Source of the DNA: Peptococcaceae bacterium
GTDB lineage: Bacteria > Bacillota > Desulfotomaculia > Desulfotomaculales > UBA12532
Reading direction: 5' to 3'
Length of the DNA: 5,025 bases
Assembly (NCBI GenBank): GCA_003445475.1
Contig: DMDP01000056.1
Span: 1 to 5,025 of the forward strand
Every line of letters starts with the position of its first letter. Position 1 is the stretch's first letter. Shown here in pieces: positions 1 through 5,025 of this stretch. The notes under the pieces were generated by a model that saw only the letters and a list, made by a program, of their open reading frames with translations, was not told the DNA's origin and ran no database searches. The translations under genes were made by a program, and so were the position numbers.

Positions 1-1065
1 GGTCTCGTCCCGTCCTGGATCCTCATCACCGAAGGAGCGCGCGGCGACGGCGGGTACCTTTTGGACAAGAACCTGCGCCGCTTCATGCCGGATTACGAAC
101 CGGTCAAGAAGGAACTGGCGTCCCGTGATGTCGTATCGCGGCGGATGGTGCACCACATGCGGCAGGGGTACGGGGTGGAAAGCCCCTACGGCCCCCATCT
201 CTGGCTCGACATCCGGCACCTCGGTGCGAAACACATCAACACCAACCTGCGTGAAATTGCCGCGATATGCCGCAACTTCCTGGGCATCGATCCGGTCAAG
301 GAACTGATCCCGGTGCGCCCCGTCCAGCACTACAGCATGGGCGGCGTACGCACCAATATCGACGGCGCGGCATACGGGTTACAGGGCCTCTTTGCCGTCG
401 GCGAAGCCTCCTGCTGGGATCTGCACGGCTTCAACCGTCTAGGGGGCAACTCCCTGGCGGAGACGATCGTCATGGGGATGATTGTCGGCGGAAAGGTGGC
501 CGAATACGCAGCCGGAACTGTTTTTAAATATTCTTCAGCGCTGGTTGATGGCTTCGTGCGCCAGACCAGGAACCGGATTGACGATCTCGTTTCCGGCCGT
601 AAAGGCAAGGAAAACGTCTTTGCCATTCGCCGTAAGATGGAGAGTGTTCTAATGGAACACGTTGGTATATTCCGCAACGGTAGCGGGCTCAAACAGGCAG
701 TTGAGGAACTGCAAGTGCTACACGCACGCGCGCAAAATCTGGGTCTCGTCTCCACCGGTCGGGGAGCGAACCCGGAGCTGGCTGCCGCCCTGCGCCTGCC
801 GGGCATGCTGCGCCTGGCGCTTTGTATTGCTTTCGGCGCCTTCGCTCGCACCGAAAGCCGGGGTAGCCATTATCGAGAAGATTTCCCTTACCGGGATGAC
901 GTCAACTGGCTAAAAAGAACTTTAGCCTACTGGCCTGAAGGAAGTGAGTTGCCTGTTTTGAAATACGAAACGGTTAAGATTACGGAGTTGCCGCCGGGCG
1001 ATCGCGGTTATGGGGAAATGTCGTCCAGGCAGGCACAGAGCACGGGCCGGGCAGCAAGCAAGTGA
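1..1065 (+). CDS. frdA: Fumarate reductase/succinate dehydrogenase flavoprotein subunit (5'-truncated)
   Basis: This is the FAD-carrying catalytic subunit, which interconverts fumarate and succinate and passes electrons to the iron-sulfur subunit at the cytoplasmic membrane face. The reading frame is open from base 1, so the N-terminal FAD-binding part lies outside; 354 codons remain. Visible signatures are ITEGARGDGG (fragment residues 9-18), whose Arg14 corresponds to the catalytic proton-shuttling arginine of the family, then FMPDYEP, LASRDVVSR, QHYSMGG with the substrate-binding His110, and GEASCWDLHGFNRLGGNS with Arg146 at the substrate/FAD site. The helical C-terminal domain includes NVFAIRRKM and TESRGSHYREDFP. 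The pattern is closest to the Wolinella-type menaquinol:fumarate reductase as I remember it. The TTG at 61 is an internal Leu codon, not a start. frdB follows after 21 bases. A cytochrome b gene (frdC) would be expected upstream, outside the window. Physiological direction (reductase or dehydrogenase) is undecidable here. Confidence 0.95.
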   Translation, partial: GLVPSWILITEGARGDGGYLLDKNLRRFMPDYEPVKKELASRDVVSRRMVHHMRQGYGVESPYGPHLWLDIRHLGAKHINTNLREIAAICRNFLGIDPVKELIPVRPVQHYSMGGVRTNIDGAAYGLQGLFAVGEASCWDLHGFNRLGGNSLAETIVMGMIVGGKVAEYAAGTVFKYSSALVDGFVRQTRNRIDDLVSGRKGKENVFAIRRKMESVLMEHVGIFRNGSGLKQAVEELQVLHARAQNLGLVSTGRGANPELAAALRLPGMLRLALCIAFGAFARTESRGSHYREDFPYRDDVNWLKRTLAYWPEGSELPVLKYETVKITELPPGDRGYGEMSSRQAQSTGRAASK

Positions 1066-1086
1066 CGAGAACGGAGGTAAGTTTGT

Positions 1087-1812
1087 ATGCGGCGGTTAAC
1101 CTTCAACATATTCCGGTATCAGCCTGCGCTACCCGGCGATAAACCACGGGTGCAAACGTTTTTCGTGGACGAGACGCCGGGCATGACACTATTTATCGCC
1201 CTCAACCGGATTAGGGAGGAACAGGACCCCTCGTTAATGTTTGACTTTGTTTGCCGGGCCGGTATTTGCGGTTCTTGCGGCATGCTGGTTAACGGGCGGC
1301 CTCGTTTGGCGTGCAAAACCCTCACCGAAACCCTCCCCAAGAAAATTACCCTGTTCCCGCTACCCGTTTTCAAACTGATCGGCGACCTTTCCGTAGATAC
1401 AGGGACCTGGTTTCGCAACCTTTCCTTGCGCACGGAGGCCTGGATCCACACTGATAAGGAATTTGATCCCGGCGCCCAGGAAGAACGCATGGACAACGAG
1501 ACGGCGCTGCGCATTTACGAGGCAGAACGTTGCATCGAGTGCGGCTGCTGTATCGCCGGCTGTGCTACGGCGAACATCCACGAAAACTTTCTCGGGGCGG
1601 CAGGTATTAACCGGGTTGCCCGGTTTATGCTTGATCCCCGCGACCAGCGAAACGACCGGCAATACTTCGAGGTTGTCGGGTCGGCAGAAGGTGTTTTCGG
1701 CTGTGTAGGTCTTATGGCCTGCGATGACAATTGCCCCGTGGGGCTACCCCTGCAAGCGCAACTGGCCTTCGTGCGCCGCAAAATGGCTCTGGCAGGGCTC
1801 AAAAAATTGTAG
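1087..1812 (+). CDS. frdB: Fumarate reductase/succinate dehydrogenase iron-sulfur subunit
   Basis: This 241-residue protein is full length for the family. It relays electrons between the flavoprotein and the membrane cytochrome b through three clusters. The N-terminal ferredoxin-like domain binds [2Fe-2S] with Cys56, Cys61, Cys64 (CRAGICGSC) and Cys76. The C-terminal domain carries CIECGCCIAGC (Cys149, 152, 155, 159) and CVGLMACDDNCP (Cys206, 212, 216). By family assignment, Cys149/152/155/216 hold [4Fe-4S] and Cys159/206/212 hold [3Fe-4S]. Ala160 follows Cys159 where E. coli SdhB has Pro; this matches the Wolinella-like branch and is not damage. PLPVFKLIGDLSVDTG and FLGAAGINRVARFM also resemble that branch. 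The ATG start is supported by GGAGGT at 1073-1078, eight bases upstream. It is almost certainly cotranscribed with frdA. No hairpin terminator is visible after the stop, so some readthrough into the malic enzyme gene is possible. Confidence 0.95.
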   Translation: MRRLTFNIFRYQPALPGDKPRVQTFFVDETPGMTLFIALNRIREEQDPSLMFDFVCRAGICGSCGMLVNGRPRLACKTLTETLPKKITLFPLPVFKLIGDLSVDTGTWFRNLSLRTEAWIHTDKEFDPGAQEERMDNETALRIYEAERCIECGCCIAGCATANIHENFLGAAGINRVARFMLDPRDQRNDRQYFEVVGSAEGVFGCVGLMACDDNCPVGLPLQAQLAFVRRKMALAGLKKL

Positions 1813-1833
1813 CGAATATTCTCAAAGAAATTA

Positions 1834-1862
1834 TTGCCACCTTCCCGGTCTAGTAGTATAAT
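1834..1862 (+). promoter_or_regulatory. Sigma-A/sigma-70 promoter of the malic enzyme gene
   Basis: TTGCCA (1834-1839, five of six consensus bases) is followed by a 17-base spacer and a perfect TATAAT (1857-1862). Transcription would start near 1868-1870, about 33 bases before the GTG start. It lies in the only intergenic gap between frdB and the malic enzyme gene, so the latter can be expressed separately from the frd operon. Confidence 0.8.
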
Positions 1863-1874
1863 GTATGTAGGCAT

Positions 1875-1886
1875 ATTGTATACAAT
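1875..1886. promoter_or_regulatory. Perfect 12-bp palindrome, probable repressor operator
   Basis: ATTGTATACAAT is its own reverse complement over all 12 bases; the symmetry does not extend further. It lies about 6 to 17 bases downstream of the predicted transcription start and immediately before the ribosome binding site, where a bound protein would block initiation or elongation. The TTGT/ACAA half-sites fit the TNGT...ACNA pattern recognised by many GntR-family (FadR/FCD-type) regulators. The regulator itself is not in the window, so its identity is inference. A chance palindrome in AT-rich DNA is the alternative. Confidence 0.55.
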
Positions 1887-1894
1887 GGGGAGGT
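1887..1894 (+). promoter_or_regulatory. Ribosome binding site fixing the GTG start of the malic enzyme
   Basis: GGGGAGGT ends seven bases before the GTG at 1902. It is the only strong Shine-Dalgarno sequence near the beginning of this reading frame, so it decides for the GTG start. Confidence 0.75.
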
Positions 1895-1901
1895 TGGCAG
1901 C

Positions 1902-3146
1902 GTGTCCCTGACTGAAGAGGCGCTGTCCCTGCACCGTGGTTACCACGGAAAGATTGAAGTGGTAGCCAAAACGCCCCTGCGGAACGAGCGAGACCTTTCT
2001 CTGGCTTATACTCCGGGTGTTGCCGCACCCTGCGAAGAAATACACTTCAATAAAGAACTTGCCTATGAGTACACCGCCAAGGGGAATCTGATAGCCATCG
2101 TAACCAACGGAACGGCCGTCCTTGGCCTGGGTGATATTGGGCCCGAAGCGGCGCTCCCTGTGATGGAGGGCAAGGCCGTTCTGTTTAAAGCCTTGGCCGG
2201 TGTGGACGCTTTTCCGATTTGCCTGAACAGTCACAATGTCGGTGAAATCGTGGACACTGTCAAGCGGCTGGCACCGACCTTTGGAGGAATCAACCTCGAA
2301 GACATTGCCGCGCCGTCCTGCTTCGAAATTGAAGAAAGGTTGCAGGCCGAATTGGATATTCCTGTCTTTCACGACGACCAGCATGGGACGGCCATCGTGG
2401 TCGCCGCCGCCCTTATAAACGCCCTAAAACTAACGAACCGAAAACCTGGTAGCGTCCGCGTGGTAGTGGTGGGCGCCGGCGCTGCCGGCATTGCCGTAAC
2501 GCGCTTGCTCTTACAACTCGGCGTGCGGAATATCCTGGTTTGCGACCAAGAGGGTATCCTGTCCCCGCAGCGCGCGAACGAAACCAACCGGTATAAGAGG
2601 GAGATCGCCGCCATTACGAATCCCGCCGGCCGAACCGGGACACTGGCCGAAGCCCTGGAAGGGGCCGACGTTCTTATCGGTCTCTCGCGCGGCGGCATCG
2701 TTTCCCGGGAAATGGTTGCCAGCATGGCACAGGACCCGATTGTCCTTGCCCTGGCCAACCCTGAACCCGAGATTCGCCCGGAATCGGCACGCGCAGCCGG
2801 CGCGTCCATTGTCGCCACCGGCCGGTCCGACTACCCCAATCAGGTCAATAACGTCCTGGCGTTTCCCGGCATCTTCCGTGGCGCGCTCGACGCCAGGGCC
2901 ACGAAAATCAACGACGCCATGAAACTGGCAGCCGCGGAGGCTATTGCCTCACTGGTGGGAGAGCAGCTGTCACCGGAGTTTATAATTCCAAAACCCCTCG
3001 ATCCACGGGTAGCACCGACGGTGGCTGCAGCCACCGCGCGCGCGGCGATGGCGTCCGGCGTGGCTCAGCGCACTGTCGACCCGGGCGAGGTAGCGGCGCG
3101 CACAAGCCTTCTGGCCAAGAGAGAACTGGTGACCGCCCCTCAATGA
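1902..3146 (+). CDS. NAD-dependent malic enzyme (malate dehydrogenase, oxaloacetate-decarboxylating)
   Basis: This soluble enzyme oxidatively decarboxylates malate to pyruvate and CO2, reducing NAD(P). The 414 residues match the short bacterial malic enzyme without the phosphotransacetylase-like C-terminal extension of MaeB. The N-terminal malic domain has LAYTPGVA with catalytic Tyr36, [15 protein letters not shown] (68-81), MEGKAVLFK with catalytic Lys91, NLEDI (131-135) and HDDQHGTA (157-164) with the acidic metal ligands Glu133, Asp134 and Asp158/159. The Rossmann domain starts with [12 protein letters not shown] (GxGxxG at 191-196). Asp215 at the end of the second strand favours NAD over NADP by the usual rule. 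ALANPEPE and [18 protein letters not shown] complete the family signature. It has its own promoter and operator-like palindrome, and follows frdAB in the same direction. This suggests joint use of C4-dicarboxylates, for example malate to pyruvate flux beside fumarate/succinate turnover. No terminator is evident after its stop. Confidence 0.95.
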   Translation: MSLTEEALSLHRGYHGKIEVVAKTPLRNERDLSLAYTPGVAAPCEEIHFNKELAYEYTAKGNLIAIVTNGTAVLGLGDIGPEAALPVMEGKAVLFKALAGVDAFPICLNSHNVGEIVDTVKRLAPTFGGINLEDIAAPSCFEIEERLQAELDIPVFHDDQHGTAIVVAAALINALKLTNRKPGSVRVVVVGAGAAGIAVTRLLLQLGVRNILVCDQEGILSPQRANETNRYKREIAAITNPAGRTGTLAEALEGADVLIGLSRGGIVSREMVASMAQDPIVLALANPEPEIRPESARAAGASIVATGRSDYPNQVNNVLAFPGIFRGALDARATKINDAMKLAAAEAIASLVGEQLSPEFIIPKPLDPRVAPTVAAATARAAMASGVAQRTVDPGEVAARTSLLAKRELVTAPQ

Positions 3147-3170
3147 TCGCCGAGATTTGTTTCAACGCCC

Positions 3171-3199
3171 TTGACAGCCAAAACGAGACAGGGTAAACT
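3171..3199 (+). promoter_or_regulatory. Sigma-A/sigma-70 promoter of the cysteine-rich protein gene
   Basis: A perfect TTGACA (3171-3176) is separated by 17 bases from TAAACT (3194-3199, four of six consensus positions). Transcription would begin near 3206, giving a leader of about 80 bases before the ATG at 3287. It begins only 24 bases after the malic enzyme stop. Confidence 0.7.
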
Positions 3200-3211
3200 G
3201 GTGCTAGAGCT

Positions 3212-3233
3212 TGTGATAAATATTACGTTCACA
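3212..3233. promoter_or_regulatory. Inverted TGTGA / TCACA half-sites, possible operator
   Basis: TGTGA at 3212-3216 and TCACA at 3229-3233 are exact inverted complements separated by 12 AT-rich bases, a few bases downstream of the predicted transcription start. The halves look like Crp/Fnr- or Rex-type arms, but those families normally use a six-base spacing, so assignment to either is not supported. It may be chance. Confidence 0.2.
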
Positions 3234-3286
3234 TAATTTTCGCAAATGCCTGAACTTTAGAACACCCGGAAAGGGGGGCATACTCA

Positions 3287-3691
3287 ATGCAATCACTGTA
3301 TGCTGTGTCCACATCCCCAACGTGTCGGCTGTGCGGTTCCGAAAAGGCATACTGGATTAAGGACCGACGTGGCTTACCGGTACTTTCTCTTTGTCCGGAT
3401 TGCGCCGCACACATAGCGGCGGTCTTTCTAGGTACCGAACCATCAATGCCGTGTCCCTACTACCGCAACGCGAGGGTCGAAAAGAAAAGTTGGATATACA
3501 ACGAACCGCCGAAGTACTGCGGAACTTGCGCCGAATACGAACCCGACCTGGGCCGTTGTCGCCGCTTTCCCGGTAAGATCGAGTGCGTCTGTTCACACTG
3601 CGGCAACCTGATCCTGGATGCACCCAACCGCTATTGTAGCGAGTGCGGGAGCAAGTTATTGCCGATCACTACCTCTTCAGACTGGCAATAG
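3287..3691 (+). CDS. Unrecognised small cysteine-rich protein with zinc-ribbon-like modules
   Basis: I do not recognise this 134-residue protein as a named family. It has 13 cysteines: 13, 16, 36, 39, 56, 78, 81, 91, 100, 102, 105, 117 and 120. They fall into three apparent four-cysteine modules: C13xxC16...C36xxC39; C78xxC81...C91...C100 (KYCGTCAEYEPDLGRCRRFP type); and C102xxC105...C117xxC120, ending ECGSKL, a classic small zinc ribbon. Cys56 stands alone. Zinc binding is the simplest inference; an iron-sulfur site in the middle module is possible. No signal peptide or membrane segment is visible, so it is probably cytoplasmic. The ATG is supported by AAGGGGGG at 3271-3278. It has its own promoter and terminator and thus appears monocistronic, giving no functional clue from neighbours. 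A role as a nucleic-acid- or protein-binding adaptor would be speculation. Confidence 0.8.
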   Translation: MQSLYAVSTSPTCRLCGSEKAYWIKDRRGLPVLSLCPDCAAHIAAVFLGTEPSMPCPYYRNARVEKKSWIYNEPPKYCGTCAEYEPDLGRCRRFPGKIECVCSHCGNLILDAPNRYCSECGSKLLPITTSSDWQ

Positions 3692-3713
3692 GTTAATATC
3701 AACTACCCCTCGC

Positions 3714-3743
3714 AACCCGGTTCTACGAACCGGGTTTTTGTTT
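3714..3743 (+). terminator. Strong intrinsic (Rho-independent) terminator
   Basis: A perfect 10-bp stem, AACCCGGTTC (3714-3723) pairing with GAACCGGGTT (3727-3736), has a three-base TAC loop. It is followed by a T-rich tail, TTTTT at 3735-3739 and, after one G, TTT at 3741-3743. It begins 22 bases after the stop of the cysteine-rich gene and separates that gene from the downstream ABC transporter genes. Confidence 0.9.
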
Positions 3744-3788
3744 CGGCATAGAGAGGATATATGCCCGGTTAAGTTGAATAGGCGTGTT

Positions 3789-3795
3789 GGAGGGG
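3789..3795 (+). promoter_or_regulatory. Ribosome binding site deciding the lipoprotein start
   Basis: GGAGGGG ends six bases before the ATG at 3802. An in-frame GTG at 3784 lies upstream of this site and would place the Shine-Dalgarno inside the coding region, so the ATG is preferred. It also gives a conventional signal peptide beginning MRRY. I see no confident promoter in the 58 bases between the terminator and this gene; TATATG at 3758-3763 is a possible -10 but has no good -35 partner. Confidence 0.75.
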
Positions 3796-3801
3796 AAAAG
3801 C

Positions 3802-4749
3802 ATGCGCAGATACATCTATTTGCTGGTCTTATCGTTGGTACTGTTGTTAGCCGGCTGCGCAGGGGAAGAGGCCCGTCCCATACGGCTCGGCATGCTGCCT
3901 ATAACGGATAATCTTCCGTTCTGGGTGGCCGAAGAAAAGGGTTACTTTGCACAACTGGGCGTAAAGGTGAAGTTGGTAGGCTTCGACAGCGCCTTGAAGC
4001 GCGATGCCGCCATAACCGGCGGTCAGATTGACGGCGCGCTGGGTGATATCCTCGCCGTTTCGCTCCTCAACAACGGCGGGACAAAGGTTAAGATCGTATC
4101 CCTCGGGCAGGGAGTTACAGCGGAAGAAGGGCGGTTCAGTATTCTTGCCGCGCCGAACTCCAATATTACCTCACTGCAGGATCTTAAAGGCGTGGGGATC
4201 GGCTGTTCGTTGAAAACGATCCAGGAATACGTACTCGACAACCTGCTCACGTCGAACGGTTTCCGGGAAGAAGAAATAAAAAAGATTGCCATTCCCGATA
4301 TGTCGTTGCGCTTTAGTTCCCTCCTCGAGGGTTCCGTCAAAGCCGCCATCTTGCCGGATCCCCTGGCTGCCCTGGCAGAAACAAAGGGTGCCCCCCTACT
4401 TTTAGATGATACCCAGGAGAACATATCGCAGACGGTAATCTACTTCCGCGAAGACATACTTAAGCGTGACACGGACGCGGTGAGAAAAATTATGCGGGCT
4501 TACGCGCAGGCCGTGCAAGATATTATGGCGGACCCGGACGCCTTCAATAACATTCTGGCAACTAAGGCCCGTACCCCTGAGGAAGTCCTGGTTTCCAAAG
4601 AGCACGGCATGCGACTTCTGTTTTCCCCGCCGACGCTACCAGGAGAAGACCAAATACAGCGCGTGCAACAGTGGATGGTACGGAGAGGGCTCCTGGCACG
4701 TCCGTTTGCCTACGCAGATCTCGTTGAGTCGCGCGTGCTTAACCCGTAG
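3802..4749 (+). CDS. ABC transporter substrate-binding lipoprotein, SsuA/NMT1-like
   Basis: This 315-residue extracytoplasmic solute-binding protein would capture a small molecule and deliver it to an inner-membrane ABC permease. The N-terminus is a lipoprotein signal: MRRY, a hydrophobic stretch (about residues 5-16), then the lipobox LAGC with Cys19 as the lipidated residue. The mature part begins with PIRLGMLPITDNLPFWVAEE (26-45) and KGYFAQLGVKVKLV. It continues with an alternating two-lobe pattern including GGQIDGALGD (73-82), SLQDLKGVGIG (124-134) and VKAAILPDPLAAL (179-191). These fit the NMT1/SsuA/TauA group that binds nitrate, alkanesulfonates, taurine or thiamine pyrimidine precursors. 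Nothing visible fixes the ligand, and I see no riboswitch upstream that would point to thiamine. The stop codon TAG is immediately followed by the ATG of the ABC ATPase, so the two genes form an operon. A permease gene is expected beyond the window. Confidence 0.88.
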   Translation: MRRYIYLLVLSLVLLLAGCAGEEARPIRLGMLPITDNLPFWVAEEKGYFAQLGVKVKLVGFDSALKRDAAITGGQIDGALGDILAVSLLNNGGTKVKIVSLGQGVTAEEGRFSILAAPNSNITSLQDLKGVGIGCSLKTIQEYVLDNLLTSNGFREEEIKKIAIPDMSLRFSSLLEGSVKAAILPDPLAALAETKGAPLLLDDTQENISQTVIYFREDILKRDTDAVRKIMRAYAQAVQDIMADPDAFNNILATKARTPEEVLVSKEHGMRLLFSPPTLPGEDQIQRVQQWMVRRGLLARPFAYADLVESRVLNP

Positions 4750-4985
4750 ATGGTCCTGGTTGAAGACCTCTCCGTTACCTACCGCCAGGCAAACGCCAGC
4801 ATTCAGGCCTTAAACGGGGTTACCTTTTCCGTTAAAGGCGGCGAAACCTGCGCTATTATCGGACCTTCAGGGTGTGGCAAAACAACCCTTCTTTACGTCC
4901 TGGCAGGGTTGCGGACCGGGTTTTCAGGACGGGTACTGATTAATGGGAAACCCGTACAGCCGCAGCGGCGGGGAAACGCTTTTAT
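4750..4985 (+). CDS. ABC transporter ATP-binding protein, SsuB/TauB-like (3'-truncated)
   Basis: This is the N-terminal part (about 78 residues) of the ATPase energising the transporter whose binding lipoprotein is encoded just upstream. It begins MVLVEDLSVTY, continues QALNGVTFSV, and has the Walker A motif GPSGCGKTT at residues 38-46 followed by LLYVLAGL. FSGRVLINGKPV (58-69) is the usual strand pair before the Q-loop. The ATG directly follows the TAG of the upstream gene with no gap, in the same frame. No strong ribosome binding site is visible, suggesting translational coupling. The frame stays open to 5025, but from 4986 the bases match a sequencing adapter, and the expected Q-loop (typically F-[IV]-x-Q...) is missing. 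I therefore end the genuine coding sequence at 4985. Signature motif, Walker B and the rest are not in the window. Confidence 0.88.
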
Positions 4986-5025
4986 AGATCGGAAAAGGGG
5001 CGCGGAGGGGAAGAGGGTAGATCTC
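4986..5025. other. Probable Illumina adapter remnant at the contig end (not genomic)
   Basis: These 40 bases align without gaps to the reverse complement of the TruSeq universal adapter as I know it: 33 of 40 positions are identical by hand count. The first nine (AGATCGGAA, 4986-4994) and the last nine (GTAGATCTC, 5017-5025) are exact. The seven mismatches are at 4995, 4998, 5000, 5003, 5005, 5010 and 5016; five of them read G, as expected of low-quality adapter read-through. The encoded peptide here (DRKRGAEGKRVDL) does not resemble an ABC ATPase. The stretch should be masked and not translated. Confidence 0.9.

Noticed and set aside
61..1065. Starting the flavoprotein gene at the TTG at 61.
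   Set aside because: The frame is open to base 1 and the upstream codons encode the conserved ITEGARGDGG motif with the catalytic Arg, so this is an internal Leu of a truncated gene.
1557..1568. Loss of the Pro after Cys159 in FrdB as a damaged cluster site.
   Set aside because: All eleven cluster cysteines are present, and Wolinella-like FrdB proteins naturally lack Pro at this position.
1515..2384. Long open frame on the minus strand spanning the frdB end and malic enzyme start.
   Set aside because: It is antisense to two clearly conserved genes and to the promoter gap, and its translation shows no recognisable domain. It is a coding shadow. The same applies to the minus-strand frames at 330-851, 2369-2818 and 4023-4424.
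3212..3233. A Crp/Fnr or Rex binding site.
   Set aside because: The inverted arms are exact but separated by 12 bases instead of the usual six, so the family assignment is not supported; kept only as a low-confidence possible operator.
3784..3801. Upstream GTG start for the lipoprotein gene.
   Set aside because: It would put GGAGGGG inside the coding region and add six residues before a standard MRRY lipoprotein signal peptide. The ATG at 3802 has the correct spacing.
4986..5025. A novel basic C-terminal peptide or variant Q-loop in the ABC ATPase.
   Set aside because: The bases match Illumina adapter sequence, so the peptide is an assembly artefact.
1..5025. CRISPR arrays, tRNA/rRNA genes, insertion sequences, phage defence or toxin-antitoxin genes.
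   Set aside because: No regularly spaced repeats, tRNA cloverleaf signatures, transposase motifs or defence-type domains were seen; all substantial open frames are explained by the genes listed.

Overview
The window appears to come from an anaerobic Gram-positive bacterium. My best guess is a Clostridia/Peptococcaceae-type Firmicute such as Pelotomaculum, Desulfotomaculum, Desulforudis or Ammonifex relatives. The reasons are strong GGAGG-type ribosome binding sites, consensus sigma-A promoters, moderately high GC, a lipobox lipoprotein attached to an ABC cassette, and a menaquinone-type (Wolinella-like) fumarate reductase. Placement is inference only. All genes are on the + strand.

Layout: (1) 1-1065 is the 3' part of frdA/sdhA, the flavoprotein of succinate dehydrogenase/fumarate reductase. 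It is followed 21 bases later by frdB/sdhB (1087-1812), the three-cluster iron-sulfur subunit. (2) After an 89-base gap with a near-perfect promoter (1834-1862) and a perfect 12-bp palindrome just past the expected transcription start (1875-1886), a GTG-started NAD-type malic enzyme runs 1902-3146. (3) 3171-3743 looks like a self-contained monocistronic unit: promoter, about 80 bases of leader, an unrecognised 134-residue protein with 13 cysteines in zinc-ribbon-like modules, and a strong intrinsic terminator. (4) 3802-4749 encodes an SsuA/NMT1-like substrate-binding lipoprotein. Its stop codon directly abuts the start of an SsuB/TauB-like ABC ATPase (from 4750), which is cut off by the window end.

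The frd and malic enzyme genes together suggest C4-dicarboxylate metabolism: fumarate/succinate interconversion at the membrane, plus malate to pyruvate. This would fit fumarate respiration or the methylmalonyl-CoA route of propionate/succinate metabolism. The direction of the Frd/Sdh reaction cannot be read from the sequence.

The last 40 bases (4986-5025) are very probably not genomic. They match the reverse complement of the Illumina TruSeq universal adapter at 33 of 40 positions without gaps, and the ATPase protein stops resembling its family at exactly that point. This is the most consequential observation here. I found no convincing novel multi-gene system. The least explained gene is the cysteine-rich protein at 3287-3691.
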